From NCBI RefSeq assembly GCF_029227915.1, contig NC_079885.1:5148001-5212000 (forward strand): DNA of 64,000 bases, written 5' to 3'. Below are positions 23,108 to 35,775 of this stretch, one piece after another. The notes under the pieces are model-generated. The model was given only the letters and a program-made list of their open reading frames with translations. It was not told the DNA's origin and ran no database searches. Positions within the stretch are counted from its first letter, which is position 1; every line of letters starts with the position of its first letter. Position numbers and translations under genes: made by a program. The stretch comes from Hydractinia symbiolongicarpus (taxonomy: Eukaryota > Cnidaria > Hydrozoa > Anthoathecata > Hydractiniidae).

Positions 23108-23430
23108 CTAATACAGTTAGAAAATAAATAAAATGTAGTTTTTGGAACTGCCTATATATCTTCAGCGCGCGCTAATAAAAAAAGCACTATCACAGCGCCC
23201 AGTGTAATTTCTGAGTTCCAGAAATCACGTCAAATTAGAAAGAATGTTATTTCTTTGAGTCCAATTGTATCATTTATCACATTTATAAGGTCAAAGTCCA
23301 AAATCAGTCCAATTAATTCCCACAGTCAATCGTTTTACTTTTAAAAGCGATACAACATTGTTATATCAGAAAAGTATCCCTAAATGATGTTGGTACGAGT
23401 ATGTGACGCAACCGTTGTAACTCAAACGGA
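23108..23430 (+). repeat. Short monomer (~323 bp) with ~50-bp internal deletion
   Basis: The distance between registers at 23,108 and 23,431 is 323 bp instead of about 373. GCGCGCGCTAA at 23,165-23,175 joins directly to TAAAAAAAGC, so the segment normally holding the CCAAT-like box and the T-rich tract is missing. The break lies in a TAA shared by both sides of the deletion, consistent with slippage or microhomology joining. Confidence 0.85.
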
Positions 23431-24899
23431 CTGATACAGTTAGAAAATAAATAAAATGTAGTTTTTCAAACTGCCTATTTATCTTCAGCGCGCGCTAACG
23501 TCTAGGATTGGTCCCACTGTAAAAAATGTCTTATTTTTCTAAATTTATTAATAAAGCGCTACCACAGCGCCCAGTGTAACTTCTGAGTTCCAGCAATCAC
23601 GTCAAATTAAAAAGAATGTTACTTCTTTGAGTCCAATTGTATCATTAATCACATTTATAAGGTCAAAGTCCGAAATCAGTCCAATTAAATCCCACAGTCA
23701 TCGATTTACTTTTAAAAGCGATACAACATTGTTATATCAGAAAAGTATCCCTAAATGATGTTGGTACGAGTATGTGACGCAACCGTTGTTACTCAAACGG
23801 ACTGATACAGTTAGAAAATAAATAAAATGTAGTTTTTCAAACTGCCTATTTATCTTCAGCGCGCGCTAACGTCTAGGATTGGTCCCACTGTAAAAAATGT
23901 CTTATTTTTCTAAATTTATAAATAAAGCGCTACCACAGCGCCCAGTGTAACTTCTGAGTTCCAGCAATCACGTAAAATTAAAAAGAATGTTACTTCTTGG
24001 AGTCCAATTGTATCATTTATCATATTTATAAAGTCAAAGTCCAATATCATTCCAATTAAGTCCCACAGTAAATCTTTTTACTTTTAAAAGCGATGTAATA
24101 TAGTAATATCAGAAAAGCATCGCTAAATAGATGTTGGCACGAATATGTGACGCAACCGTTGTAACTCAAACAGACTGATACAGTTAGAAAGTCAATAAAA
24201 TGTAGTTTTTAAACTGTCTCTATATCTTCAGCGCGCGTAACGTCTAGGATTGGTTCCACTGTAAAAAATGTCTTATTTTTCTAAATTTATTAATAAAGCG
24301 CTACCACAGCGCCCAGTGTAATTTCTGAGTTCCAACAATCACGTCAAAATAAAAGGAATGTTATTTCTTGGAGTTCAATTGTATCATTTTTCACATTTTT
24401 AAGGTCAAAGTCCAAAATCATTCCAACTAAGTCCCACAGTCAATCGTTCTACTTTTAAAAGCGATATAGCATGGTAATATCAGAAAAGCATCACTAAATA
24501 GATGTTGGCACAAATATGTGACGCAAGGTTTGTAACTCAAACGGACTGATACAGTTAGAAATTCAATAAAATTTAGTTTTTGAAACTGTCTCTATATCTT
24601 CAGCGCGCGCTAACGGTTAGGATTGGTCCCACTGTAAAAATGTCTTATCTTTCTAAATTAATAAATAAAGCGCTACCACAGCGCCCAGTGTAATTTCTGA
24701 GTTCCAACAATCACGTCAAAATAAAAAGAATGTTATTTCTTGGAGTTCAATTGTATCATTTATCACATTTATAACGTCAAAGTCCAAAATCATTCCAATT
24801 AAGTCCCACAGTCAATCGTTCTACTTTTAAAAGCGATATAGCTGGTAATATCAGAAAAGCATCACTAAATAGATGTTGGCACGGATATGTGACGCAACC

Positions 24900-27799
24900 G
24901 TTGTAACTCAAACGGACTGATACAGTTAGAAAGTCAATAAAATGTAGTTTTTAAACTGTCTCTATATCTTCAGCGCGCGCTAAGGACTAGGATTCGCCCC
25001 ACTGCAAAAACTGTCTTATTTCTCTAAATTATAAAAAAACCGCTACCGCAGTGCCCAGTGTAATTTCTAAGTTCCAGAAATCACGTCAAACTAAAAAGAA
25101 TGTTACTTCTTTGAGTCCAATTGTATCATTAATCACATTTATAAGGTCAAAGTCCGAAATCAGTCCAATTAAATCCCACAGTCATCGATTTACTTTTAAA
25201 AGCGATACAACATTGTTATATCAGAAAAGTATCCCTAAATGATGTTGGTACGAGTATGTGACGCAACCGTTGTAACTCAAACGGACTGATACAGTTAGAA
25301 AATAATTAAAATGTAGTTTTTCAAACTGCCTATTTATCTTCAGCGCGCGCTAACGTCTAGGATTTGTCCCACTGTAAAAAATGTCTTATTTTTCTAAATT
25401 TATAAATAAAGCGCTACCACAGCGCCCAGTGTAACTTCTGAGTTCCAGCAATCACGTCAAATTAAAAAGAATGTTACTTCTTGGAGTCCAATTGTATCAT
25501 TTATCATATTTCTAAAGTCAAAGTCCAAAATCATTCCAATTAAGTCCCACAGTAAATCTTTTTACTTTTAAGAGCGATGTAATATAGTAATATCAGAAAA
25601 GCATCGCTAAATAGATGTTGGTACGAATATGTGACGCAACCGTTGTAACTCAAACGGACTGATACAGTTAGAAAATAAATAAAATTTAGTTTTTGGAACT
25701 GCCTATATATCTTCAGCGCGCGCTAACATCTAGGATTGGTCCCACTGTAAAAAATGTCTCATTTTTCTAAATTTATAAAAAAAGCGCTACCACAGCGCCC
25801 AGTGTAATTTCTGAGTTCCAGAAATCACGTCAAATTAGAAAGAATGTTATTTCTTTGAGTCCAATTGTATCATTTATCACATTTATAAGGTCAAAGTCCA
25901 AAATCAGTACAATTAATTCCAACAGTCAATCGTTTTACTTTTAAAAGCGATACAACATAGTAATATCAGAAAATTATCGCTAAATAGACGTTGGTACGAA
26001 TATGTGACGCAAGCGTTGTAACTCAAACGGACTGATACACATAGAAAGTCAATAAAATTTAGTTTTTAAAACTGTCTCTATATCTTCAGCGCGCGCTAAC
26101 GGTTAGGATTGGTCCCACTGTAAAAATGTCTTATCTTTCTAAATTAATAAATAAAGCGCTACCACAGCGCCCAGTGTAATTTCTGAGTTCCAGCAATCAC
26201 GTCAAATTAAAAAGAATGTTAGTTCTTGGAGTTCAATTGTATCATTTATCACATTTTTAAGGTCAAAGTCCAAAATCATTCCAATTAAGTCCCACAGTCA
26301 ATCGTTCTACTTTTAAAAGCGATATAACATGGTAATATCAGAAAAGCATCACTAAATAGATGTTGGCACGAATATGTGACGCAACCGTTGTAACTCAAAC
26401 AGACTGATACAGTTAGAAAGTCAATAAAATGTAGTTTTTAAACTGTCTCTATATCTTCAGCGCGCGCTAACGACTAGGATTCGCCCCACTGCAAAAACTG
26501 TCTTATTTCTCTAAATTATAAAAAAACCGCTACCACAGTGCCCAGTGTAATTTCTTAGTTCCAGCAATCACGTCAAACTAAAAAGAATGTTACTTCTTTG
26601 AGTCCAATTGTATCATTAATCACATTTATAAGGTCAAAGTCCGAAATCAGTCCAATTAAATCCCACAGTCATCGATTTACTTTTAAAAGCGATACAACAT
26701 TGTTATATCAGAAAAGTATCCCTAAATGATGTTGGTACGAGTATGTGACGCAACCGTTGTAACTCAAACGGACTGATACAGTTAGAAAATAAATAAAATG
26801 TAGTTTTTCAAACTGCCTATTTATCTTCAGCGCGCGCTAACGACTAGGATTCGCCCCACTGCAAAAACTGTCTTATTTCTCTAAATTATAAAAAAACCGC
26901 TACCACAGCGCCCAGTGTAACTTCTGAGTTCCAGCAATCACGTCAAATTAAAAAGAATGTTACTTCTTGGAGACTAATTGTATCATTTATCATATTTATA
27001 AAGTCAAAGTCCAAAATCATTCCAATTAAGTCCCACAGTAAATCTTTTTACTTTTAAAAGCGATGTAATATAGTAATATCAGAAAAGCATCGCTAAATAG
27101 ATGTTGGCACGAATATGTGACGCAACCGTTGTAACTCAAACGGACTGATACAGTTAGAAAATAAATAAAATGTAGTTTTTGGAACTGCCTATATATCTTC
27201 AGCGCGCGCTAACATCTAGGATTGGTCCCACTGTAAAAAATGTCTCATTTTTCTAAATTTATAAAAAAAGCGCTACCACAGCGCCCAGTGTAATTTCTGA
27301 GTTCCAGAAATCACGTCAAATTAGAAAGAATGTTATTTCTTTGAGTCCAATTGTATCATTTATCACATTTATAAGGTCAAAGTCCAAAATCAGTCCAATT
27401 AATTCCCACAGTCAATCGTTTTACTTTTAAAAGCGATACAACATAGTAATATCAGAAAATTATTGCTAAACAGACGTTGGTACGAATATGTGACGCAAGC
27501 GTTGTAACTCAAACGGACTGATACACATAGAAAGTCAATAAAATTTAGTTTTTAAAACTGTCTCTATATCTTCAGCGCGCGCTAACGGTTAGGATTGGTC
27601 CCACTGTAAAAATGTCTTATCTTTCTAAATTAATAAATAAAGCGCTACCACAGCGCCCAGTGTAATTTCTGAGTTCCAGCAATCACGTCAAATTAAAAAG
27701 AATGTTACTTCTTGGAGTTCAATTGTATCATTTATCACATTTTTAAGGTCAAAGTCCAAAATCATTCCAATTAAGTCCCACAGTCAATCGTTCTACTTT
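24900..27799 (+). repeat. Tandem 4-monomer higher-order repeat (~1,487 bp)
   Basis: 24,900 to about 26,312 matches about 26,387-27,799 at an offset of 1,486-1,487 bp. Markers present in both are GATTCGCCCCACTGCAAAAAC (25,004 and 26,491), the CAGTCATCGATTTAC monomer ending CTAAATGATGTTGG, and AAATTAT(C/T)GCTAAA(T/C)AGACG (25,987 and 27,473). The second copy has a patch at about 26,840-26,890 replaced by the GATTCGCCCC type, so it is a mosaic. Confidence 0.8.
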
Positions 27800-28445
27800 T
27801 AAAAGCGATACAACATAGTAATATCAGAAAAGTATCCCTAGGTAGATGTTGGTGCAAGTATGTGACGCAACCGTTGTAACTCAAACGCATTGATACAGTT
27901 AGAAAGTCAATAAAATGTAGTTTTTGAAACTGTCTCTATATCTCCAGCGCGCGTAACGGCTGGGATTGGTCCCACTGTAAAGAATATCTTATTTTTCTAA
28001 ATTTATAAATAAAGCGGTTCCACAGCGTCCAGTGTAACTTCTAAGTTCCAGCAATCACGTCAAAATAAAAAGAATGTTATTTCTTGGAGTTCAATTGTAT
28101 CATTTATCACATTTTTAAGGTCAAAGTCCAAAATCATTCCAATTAAGTCCCACAGTCAATCGTTCTACTTTTAAAAGCGATACAACATAGTAATATCAGA
28201 AAAGTATCCCTAGGTAGATGTTGGTGCAAGTATGTGACGCAACCGTTGTAACTCAAACGCATTGATACAGTTAGAAAGTCAATAAAATGTAGTTTTTGAA
28301 ACTGTCTCTATATCTCCAGCGCGCGTAACGGCTGGGATTGGTCCCACTGTAAAGAATATCTTATTTTTCTAAATTTATAAATAAAGCGGTTCCACAGCGT
28401 CCAGTGTAACTTCTAAGTTCCAGCAATCACGTCAAAATAAAAAGA
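27700..28445 (+). repeat. Near-identical adjacent monomers
   Basis: Two adjacent copies at a 372-bp offset share CCCTAGGTAGATGTTGGTGC (about 27,835 and 28,207), CTCCAGCGCGCGTAACGG and AAAGCGGTTCCACAGCGTCC. They appear identical over most of their length. Confidence 0.8.
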
Positions 28446-29199
28446 ATGTTATTTTTTGGATCCAATTGTATCATTTATCACATTTTTAAGGTCGAAGTCC
28501 AAAATCAGTTGAATTAAGTCCCACAGTCAATCGTTTTACTGTTAAAAGCGATAAAACATAGTAATATCAAAAAGGTATCGCTAAATAGATGTTGGTACGA
28601 ATATGTGACGCAACCGTTGTAACTCAAACGGACTGATACAGTTAGAAAATAAATAAAATGTAGTTTTTGGAACTGGCTATGTATCTTCAGCGCGCACTAA
28701 CGGCTAGGATTGGTCCCACTGTAAAGAGTATCTTATTTTTCCAAATTTATAAATAAAGCGCTACCACAGCGCCCAGTGTAATTTCTTAGTTCCAGCAATC
28801 ACGTCAAAATAAAAAGAATGTTATTTCTTTTAGTCCAATTGTATCATTTATCACATTTATAAGGTCAAAGTCCAAAATCAGTCCAATTAAATCCCACGGT
28901 CAATCGCTTTACTTTTAAAAGCGATACAACATAGTAATATCAGAAAAGTATCCCTAGGTAGATGTTGTTGCGAATATGTGACGCAACCGTTGTAACTCAA
29001 ACGCATTGATACAGTTAGAAAGTCAATAAAATGTAGTTTTTGAAACTGTCTCTATATCTTCAGCGCGCGCTAACGGTTAGGATTGGTCACACTGTAAAAA
29101 TGTCTTATCTTTCTAAATTAATAAATAAAGCGCTACCACAGCGCCCAGTGTAATTTCTGAGTTCCAGCAATCACGTCAAATTAAAAAGAATGTTATTTC

Positions 29200-31255
29200 T
29201 TGGAGTTCAATTGTATCATTTATCACATTTTTAAGGTCAAAGTCCAAAATCATTTCAATTAAGTCCCACAGTCAATCGTTCTACTTTTAAAAGCGATACA
29301 ACATAGTAATATCAGAAAGGTATCCCTAGGTAGATGTTGGTGCAAGTATGTGACGCAACCGTTGTAACTCAAACGCATTGATACAGTTAGAAAGTCAATA
29401 AAATTTAGTTTTTAAAACTGTCTCTATAACTTCAGCGCGCACTAACGGCTAGGATTGGTCCCACTGTAAAGAGTATCTTATTTTTCCAAATTTATAAATA
29501 AAACGCTACCACAGCGTCCAGTGTAACTTCTGAGTTCCAGCAATCACGTCAAATTAAAAAGAATGTTATTTCTTTGAGTCCAATTGTATCATTTATCACA
29601 TTTATAAGGTCAAAGTCCAAAATCAGTCCAATTAAGTCCCACAGTCAATCGTTTTACTTTTAAAAGCGATACAACATAGTAATATCAGAAAAGTATTGCT
29701 AAATAGATGTTGGTACGCATATGTGACGCAAGCGTTGTAACTCAAACGGACTGATACAGTTAGGAAATAAATAAAATGTAGTTTTTGAAACTGCCTATAT
29801 ATCTTCAGCGCGCGCTAACGTCTAGGATTGGTTCCACTGTAAAAAATGTCTTATTTTTCTAAATTTATTATTAAAGCGCTACCACAGCGCCCAGTGTAAT
29901 TTCTGAGTTCCAGCAATCACGTCAAAATAAAAAGAATGTTATTTCCTGGAGTCCAATTGTATCATTTATCACATTTATAACGTCAAAGTCCGAAATCAGT
30001 CGAATTAAGTTCCACAGTCAATCGTTTTACTGTTAACAGCGATACAACCAAGTAATATCAGAAAAGTATCGCTAAATAGATGATGCTACGAATATGTGAC
30101 GCAACCGTTGTGACTCAAACGGACTGATACAGTTAGAAAATAAATAAAATGTAGTTTTTGGAACTGGCTATATATCTTCAGCGCGCGCTAACATCTAGGA
30201 TTGGTCCCACTGTAAAAAATGTCTTATTTTTCTAAATTTATAAATAAAGCGCTACCACAGCGCCCAGTGTAACTTCTGAGTTCCAGCAATCACTTCAAAT
30301 TAAAAAGAATGTTACTTCTTGGAGTTCGATTGTATCATTTATCACATTTTTAAGGTCAAAGTCCAAAATCATTCCAATTAAGTCCCACAGTCAATCGTTC
30401 TACTTTTAAAAGCGATACAACATAGTAATATCAGAAAAGTATCCCTAGGTAGATGTTGGTGCAAGTATGTGACGCAACCGTTGTAACTCAAACGCATTGA
30501 TACAGTTAGAAAGTCAATAAAATTTAGTTTTTAAAACTGTCTCTATATCTTCAGCGCGCACTAACGGCTAGGATTGGTCCCACTGTAAAGAGTATCTTAT
30601 TTTTCCAAATTTATAAATAAAACGCTACCACAGCGTCCAGTGTAACTTCTGAGTTCCAGCAATCACGTCAAATTAAAAAGAATATTATTTCTTTGAGTCC
30701 AATTGTATCATTTATCACATTTATAAGGTCAAAGTCCAAAATCAGTCCAATTAAGTCCCACAGTCAATCGTTTTACTTTTAAAAGCGATACAACATAGTA
30801 ATATCAGAAAAGTATTGCTAAATAGATGTTGGTACGCATATGTGACGCAAGCGTTGTAACTCAAACGGACTGATACAGTTAGGAAATAAATAAAATGTAG
30901 TTTTTGAAACTGCCTATATATCTTCAGCGCGCGCTAACGTCTAGGATTGTTTCCACTGTAAAAAATGTCTTATTTTTCTAAATTTATTATTAAAGCGCTA
31001 CCACAGCGCCCAGTGTAATTTCTGAGTTCCAGCAATCACGTCAAATTAAAAAGAATGTTATTTCCTGGAGTCCAATTGTATCATTTATCACATTTATAAC
31101 GTCAAAGTCCGAAATCAGTCGAATTAAGTTCCACAGTCAATCGTTTTACTGTTAACAGCGATACAACCAAGTAATATCAGAAAAGTATCGCTAAATAGAT
31201 GATGGTACGAATATGTGACGCAACCGTTGTGACTCAAACGGACTGATACAGTTAG
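29200..31255 (+). repeat. Tandem 3-monomer higher-order repeat (1,119 bp)
   Basis: About 29,200-30,136 matches about 30,319-31,255 at an offset of 1,119 bp. Shared markers are TGGTGCAAGTATGTGACGC (29,342 and 30,461), AAACGCTACCACAGCGTCC (29,502 and 30,621), GGTACGCATATGTGACGCAAG (29,712 and 30,831) and a TTATTATTAAAGCGC monomer. The two end differently: GAAAATAAATAAAATG in the first and GAAGGTCAATAAAATG in the second. Confidence 0.85.
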
Positions 31256-32937
31256 AAGGTCAATAAAATGTAGTTTTTAAAACTGTCTCTATAACTTCAG
31301 CGCGCCAACGGCTAGGATTGGTCCCGCTGTAAAAAATGTCTTATTTTTCTAAATTTATAAATAAAGCGCTACCACAGCGCCCAGTGTAATTTCTTAGTTC
31401 CAGCAATCACGTCAAAATAAAAAGAATGTTATTTCTTTTAGTCCAATTGTATCATTTATCACATTTATAAGGTCAAAGTCCAAAATCAGTCCAATTAAAT
31501 CCCACGGTCAATCGCTTTACTTTTAAAAGCGATACAACATAGTAATATCAGAAAAGTATCCCTAGGTAGATGTTGGTGCGAATATGTGACGCAATCGTTG
31601 TAACTCAAACGCATTGATACAGTTAGAAAATAAATAAAATGTAGTTTTTGGAACAGGCTATATATCTTCAGCGCGCGCTAACATCTAGGATTGGTCCCAC
31701 TGTAAAAAATGTCTTATTTTTCTAAATTTATAAATAAAGCGCTACCACAGCGCCCAGTGTAACTTCTGAGTTCCAGCAATCACTTCAAATTAAAAAGAAT
31801 GTTACTTCTTGGAATCCAATTGTATCATTTATCATATTTATAAGGTCAAAGTCCAAAATCATTCCATTTAAGTCCCACAGTCAATCGTTTTACTTTTAAA
31901 AGCGATGTAACATAGTAATATCAGAAAAACATCGCTAAATAGATGTTGGCACGAATATGTGACGCAACCGTTGTAACTCAAACGGACTGATACAGTTAGA
32001 AAATAAATAAAATGTAGTTTTTGGAACTGGCTATATATCTTTAGCGGGCACTAACATCTAGGATTGGTCCCACTGTAAAAATTGTCTTATTTTTCTAAAT
32101 TTATAAATAAAGCGCTACCACAGCGCCCAGTGTAACTTCTGAGTTCCAGCAATCACGTCGCATTAAAAAGAATGTTACTTCTTGGAGTCCAATTGTATCA
32201 TTTATTATATTTATAAGGTCAAAGTCCAAAATCATTCCAATTAAGTCCCACAGTCAATCGTTTTACTTTTAAAAGCAATGTAACATTATAATATCAGAAA
32301 AGCATCGCTAAATAGATGTTGGCACGATTATGTGACGCAATCGTTGTAACTCAAACGGGCTGATACAGTTAGAAAGTCAATAAAAATTTAGTTTTTAAAA
32401 CTGTCTCTATATCTTCAGCGCGCACTAACGGCTAGGATTGGTCCCACTGTAAAGAGTATCTTATTTTTCCAAATTTATAAATAAAGCGCTACCACAGCGC
32501 CCAGTGTAATTTCTTAGTTCCGGCAATCACGTCAAAATAAAAAGAATGTTATTTCTTTTAGTCCAATTGTATCATTTATCACATTTATAAGGTCAAAGTC
32601 CAAAATCAGTCCAATTAAATCCCACGTTCAATCGCTTTAAAAATCAGTCCAAAATCAGTCCAATTAAGTCCCACAGTCAATCGTTTTACTTTTAAAAGCG
32701 ATACAACATAGTAATATCAGAAAAGTATTGCTAAATAGATGTTGGTACGCATATGTGACGCAAGCGTTGTAACTCAAACGGACTGATACAGTTAGGAAAT
32801 AAATAAAATGTAGTTTTTGAAACTGCCTATATATCTTCAGCGCGCGCTAACGTCTAGGATTGGTTCCACTGTAAAAAATGTCTTATTTTTCTAAATTTAT
32901 TATTAAAGCGCTACCACAGCGCCCAGTGTAATTTCTG
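30510..32937 (+). repeat. Segment duplicated 5,266 bp downstream, copy 1
   Basis: 30,510 to about 32,937 corresponds to about 35,776-38,203 at a constant offset of 5,266 bp. Checked anchors are GTACGCATATG (30,831 and 36,097), the GTCAATAAAATGTAG monomer with CTTCAGCGCGCCAACGG (31,261 and 36,527) and the 49-bp internal duplication (32,601 and 37,867). The match stops at about 32,937, where TTCTGCGTTCC and CACTTCAAATT replace TTCTGAGTTCC and CACGTCAAATT. Confidence 0.85.
32601..32698 (+). repeat. 49-bp internal tandem duplication within a monomer
   Basis: The segment starting CAAAATCAGTCCAATTAA at 32,601 is repeated from 32,650, so this monomer is about 423 bp long (32,360 to 32,783). The first copy reads ATCCCACGTTCAATCGC and the second GTCCCACAGTCAATCG. 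The first therefore resembles the local type and the second the standard type. This suggests joining of two different monomer copies out of register and not simple slippage. Confidence 0.9.
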
Positions 32938-35775
32938 CGTTCCAGCAATCACTTCAAATTAAAAAGAATGTTACGTCTTGGAGTCCAATTGTATCATTTA
33001 TCATATTTATAAGGTCAATGTCCAAAATCATTCCATTTAAGTCCCACAGTCAATCGTTTTACTTTTAAAAGCGATGTAACATAGTAATATCAGAAAAACA
33101 TCGCTAAATAGATGTTGGCACGAATATGTGACGCAACCGTTGTAACTCAAACGGACTGATACAGTTAGAAAATAAATAAAATGTAGTTTTTGGAACTGGC
33201 TATATATCTTCAGCGCGCACTAACGGCTAGGATTGGTCCCACTGTAAAGAGTATCTTATTTTTCCAAATTTATAAATAAAGCGCTACCACAGCGCCCAGT
33301 GTAATTTCTTAGTTCCAGCAATCACGTCAAAATAAAAAGAATGTTATTTCTTTTAGTCCAATTGTATCATTTATCACATTTATAAGGTCAAAGTCCAAAA
33401 TCAGTCCAATTAAATCCCACGGTCAATCGCTTTACTTTTAAAAGCGATACAACATAGTAATATCAGAAAAGTATCCCTAGGTAGATGTTGTTGCGAATAT
33501 GTGACGCAACCGTTGTAACTCAAACGCATAGATACAGTTAGAAAGTCAATAAAATGTAGTTTTTGAAACTGTCGCTATATCTTCAGCGCGCGCTAACGGT
33601 TAGGATTGGTCCCACTGTAAAAATGTCTTATCTTTCTAAATTAATAAATAAAGCGCTACCACAGCGCCCAGTGTAATTTCTGAGTTCCAGCAATCACGTC
33701 AAATTAAAAAGAATGTTAGTTCTTGGAGTTCAATTGTATCATTTATCACATTTTTAAGGTCAAAGTCCAAAATCATTTCAATTAAGTCCCACAGTCAATC
33801 GTTCTACTTTTAAAAGCGATATAACATGGTAATATCAGAAAAGCATCACTAAATAGATGTTGGCACGAATATGTGACGCAACCGTTGTAACTCAAACAGA
33901 CTGATACAGTTAGAAAGTCAATAAAATGTAGTTTTTAAACTGTCTCTATATCTTCAGCGCGCGCTAACGACTAGGATTCGCCCCACTGCAAAAACTGTCT
34001 TATTTCTCTAAATTATAAAAAAACCGCTACCACAGCGCCCAGTGTAATTTCTGAGTTCCAACAATCACGTCAAAATACAAAGAATGTTATTTCTTGGAGT
34101 TCAATTGTATCATTTATCACATTTTTAAGGTCAAAGTCCAAAATCATTCCAATTAAGTCCCACAGTCAATCGTTCTACTTTTAAAAGCGATACAACATAG
34201 TAATATCAGAAAAGTATCCCTAGGTAGATGTTGGTGCAAGTATGTGACGCAACCGTTGTAACTCAAACGCATTGATACAGTTAGAAAGTCAATAAAATTT
34301 AGTTTTTGGAACTGGCTATATATCTTCAGCGCGCGCTAACATCTAGGATTGGTCCCACTGTAAAAAATGTCTTATTTTTCTAAATTTGTAAATAAAGCGC
34401 TACCACAGCGCCCAGTGTAACTTCTGAGTTCCAGCAATCACTTCAAATTAAAAAGAATGATACTTCTTGGAGTCCAATTGTATCATTTATCATATTTATA
34501 AGGTCAAAGTCCAAAATCATTCCATTTAAGTCCCACAGTCAATCGTTTTACTTTTAAAAGCGATGTAACATAGTAATATCAGAAAAACATCGCTAAATAG
34601 ATGTTGGCACGAATATGTGACGCAACCGTTGTAACCCAAACGGACTGATACAGTTAGAAAATAAATAAAATGTAGTTTTTGGAACTGGCTATATATCTTC
34701 AGCGGGCGCTAACATCTAGGATTGGTCCCACTGTAAAAATTGTCTTATTTTTCTAAATTTATAAATAAAGCGCTACCACAGCGCCCAGTGTAACTTCTGA
34801 GTTCCAGCAATCACGTCGAATTAAAAAGAATGTTACTTCTTGGAGTCCAATTGTATCATTTATTATATTAATAAGGTCAAAGTCCAAAATCATTCCAATT
34901 AAGTCCCACAGTCAATCGTTTTACTTTTAAAAGCAATGTAACATAGTAATATCAGAAAAGCATCGCTAAATAGATGTTGGCACGATTATGTGACGCAACC
35001 GTTGTCCCTCAAACGGGCTGATACAGTTAGAAAGTCAATAAAACCTTAGTTTTTAAAACTGTCTCTATATCTTCAGCGCGCACTAACGGCTAGGATTGGT
35101 CCCACTGTAAAGAGTATCTTATTTTTCCAAATTTATAAATAAAGCGCTACCACAGCGCCCAGTGTAATTTCTTAGTTCCAGCAATCACGTCAAAATAAAA
35201 AGAATGTTATTTCTTTTAGTCCAATTGTATCATTTATCACATTTATAAGGTCAAAGTCCAAAATCAGTCCAATTAAATCCCACGGTCAATGGCTTTACTT
35301 TTAAAAGCGATACAACATAGTAATATCAGAAAAGTATCCCTAGGTAGATGTTGGTGCGAATATGTGACGCAACCGTTGTAACTCAAACGCATTGATACAG
35401 TTAGAAAGTCAATAAAATGTAGTTTTTGAAACTGTCTCTATATCTTCAGCGCGCGTAACGGCTGGGATTGGTCCAACTGTAAAAAATGTCTTATTTTTCT
35501 AAATTTATAAATAAAGCGCTACTACGGCGGCCAGTGTAATTTCTGAGTTCCAGCAATCACGTCAAACTAAAAAGAATGTTATTTCTTGGAGTCCAATTGC
35601 ATCATTTATCACATTTATAAGGTCAAAGTCTAAAATCAGTTAAATTAAGTCCCACAGTCAATCGTTTTACTGTTTACAGCGACACAATCAAGTAACATCA
35701 GAAAAGTATCGCTAAATACATGTTGGTACGCATATGTGACGCAACCGTTGTAACTTAAACGGACTGATACAGTTA

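Noticed and set aside
30318-30332. Pol III B-box-like GAGTTCGATTG, suggesting a tRNA-derived repeat
   Set aside because: It occurs through a single substitution in one monomer (others read AGTTCAATTG). There is no A box at proper spacing and no cloverleaf.
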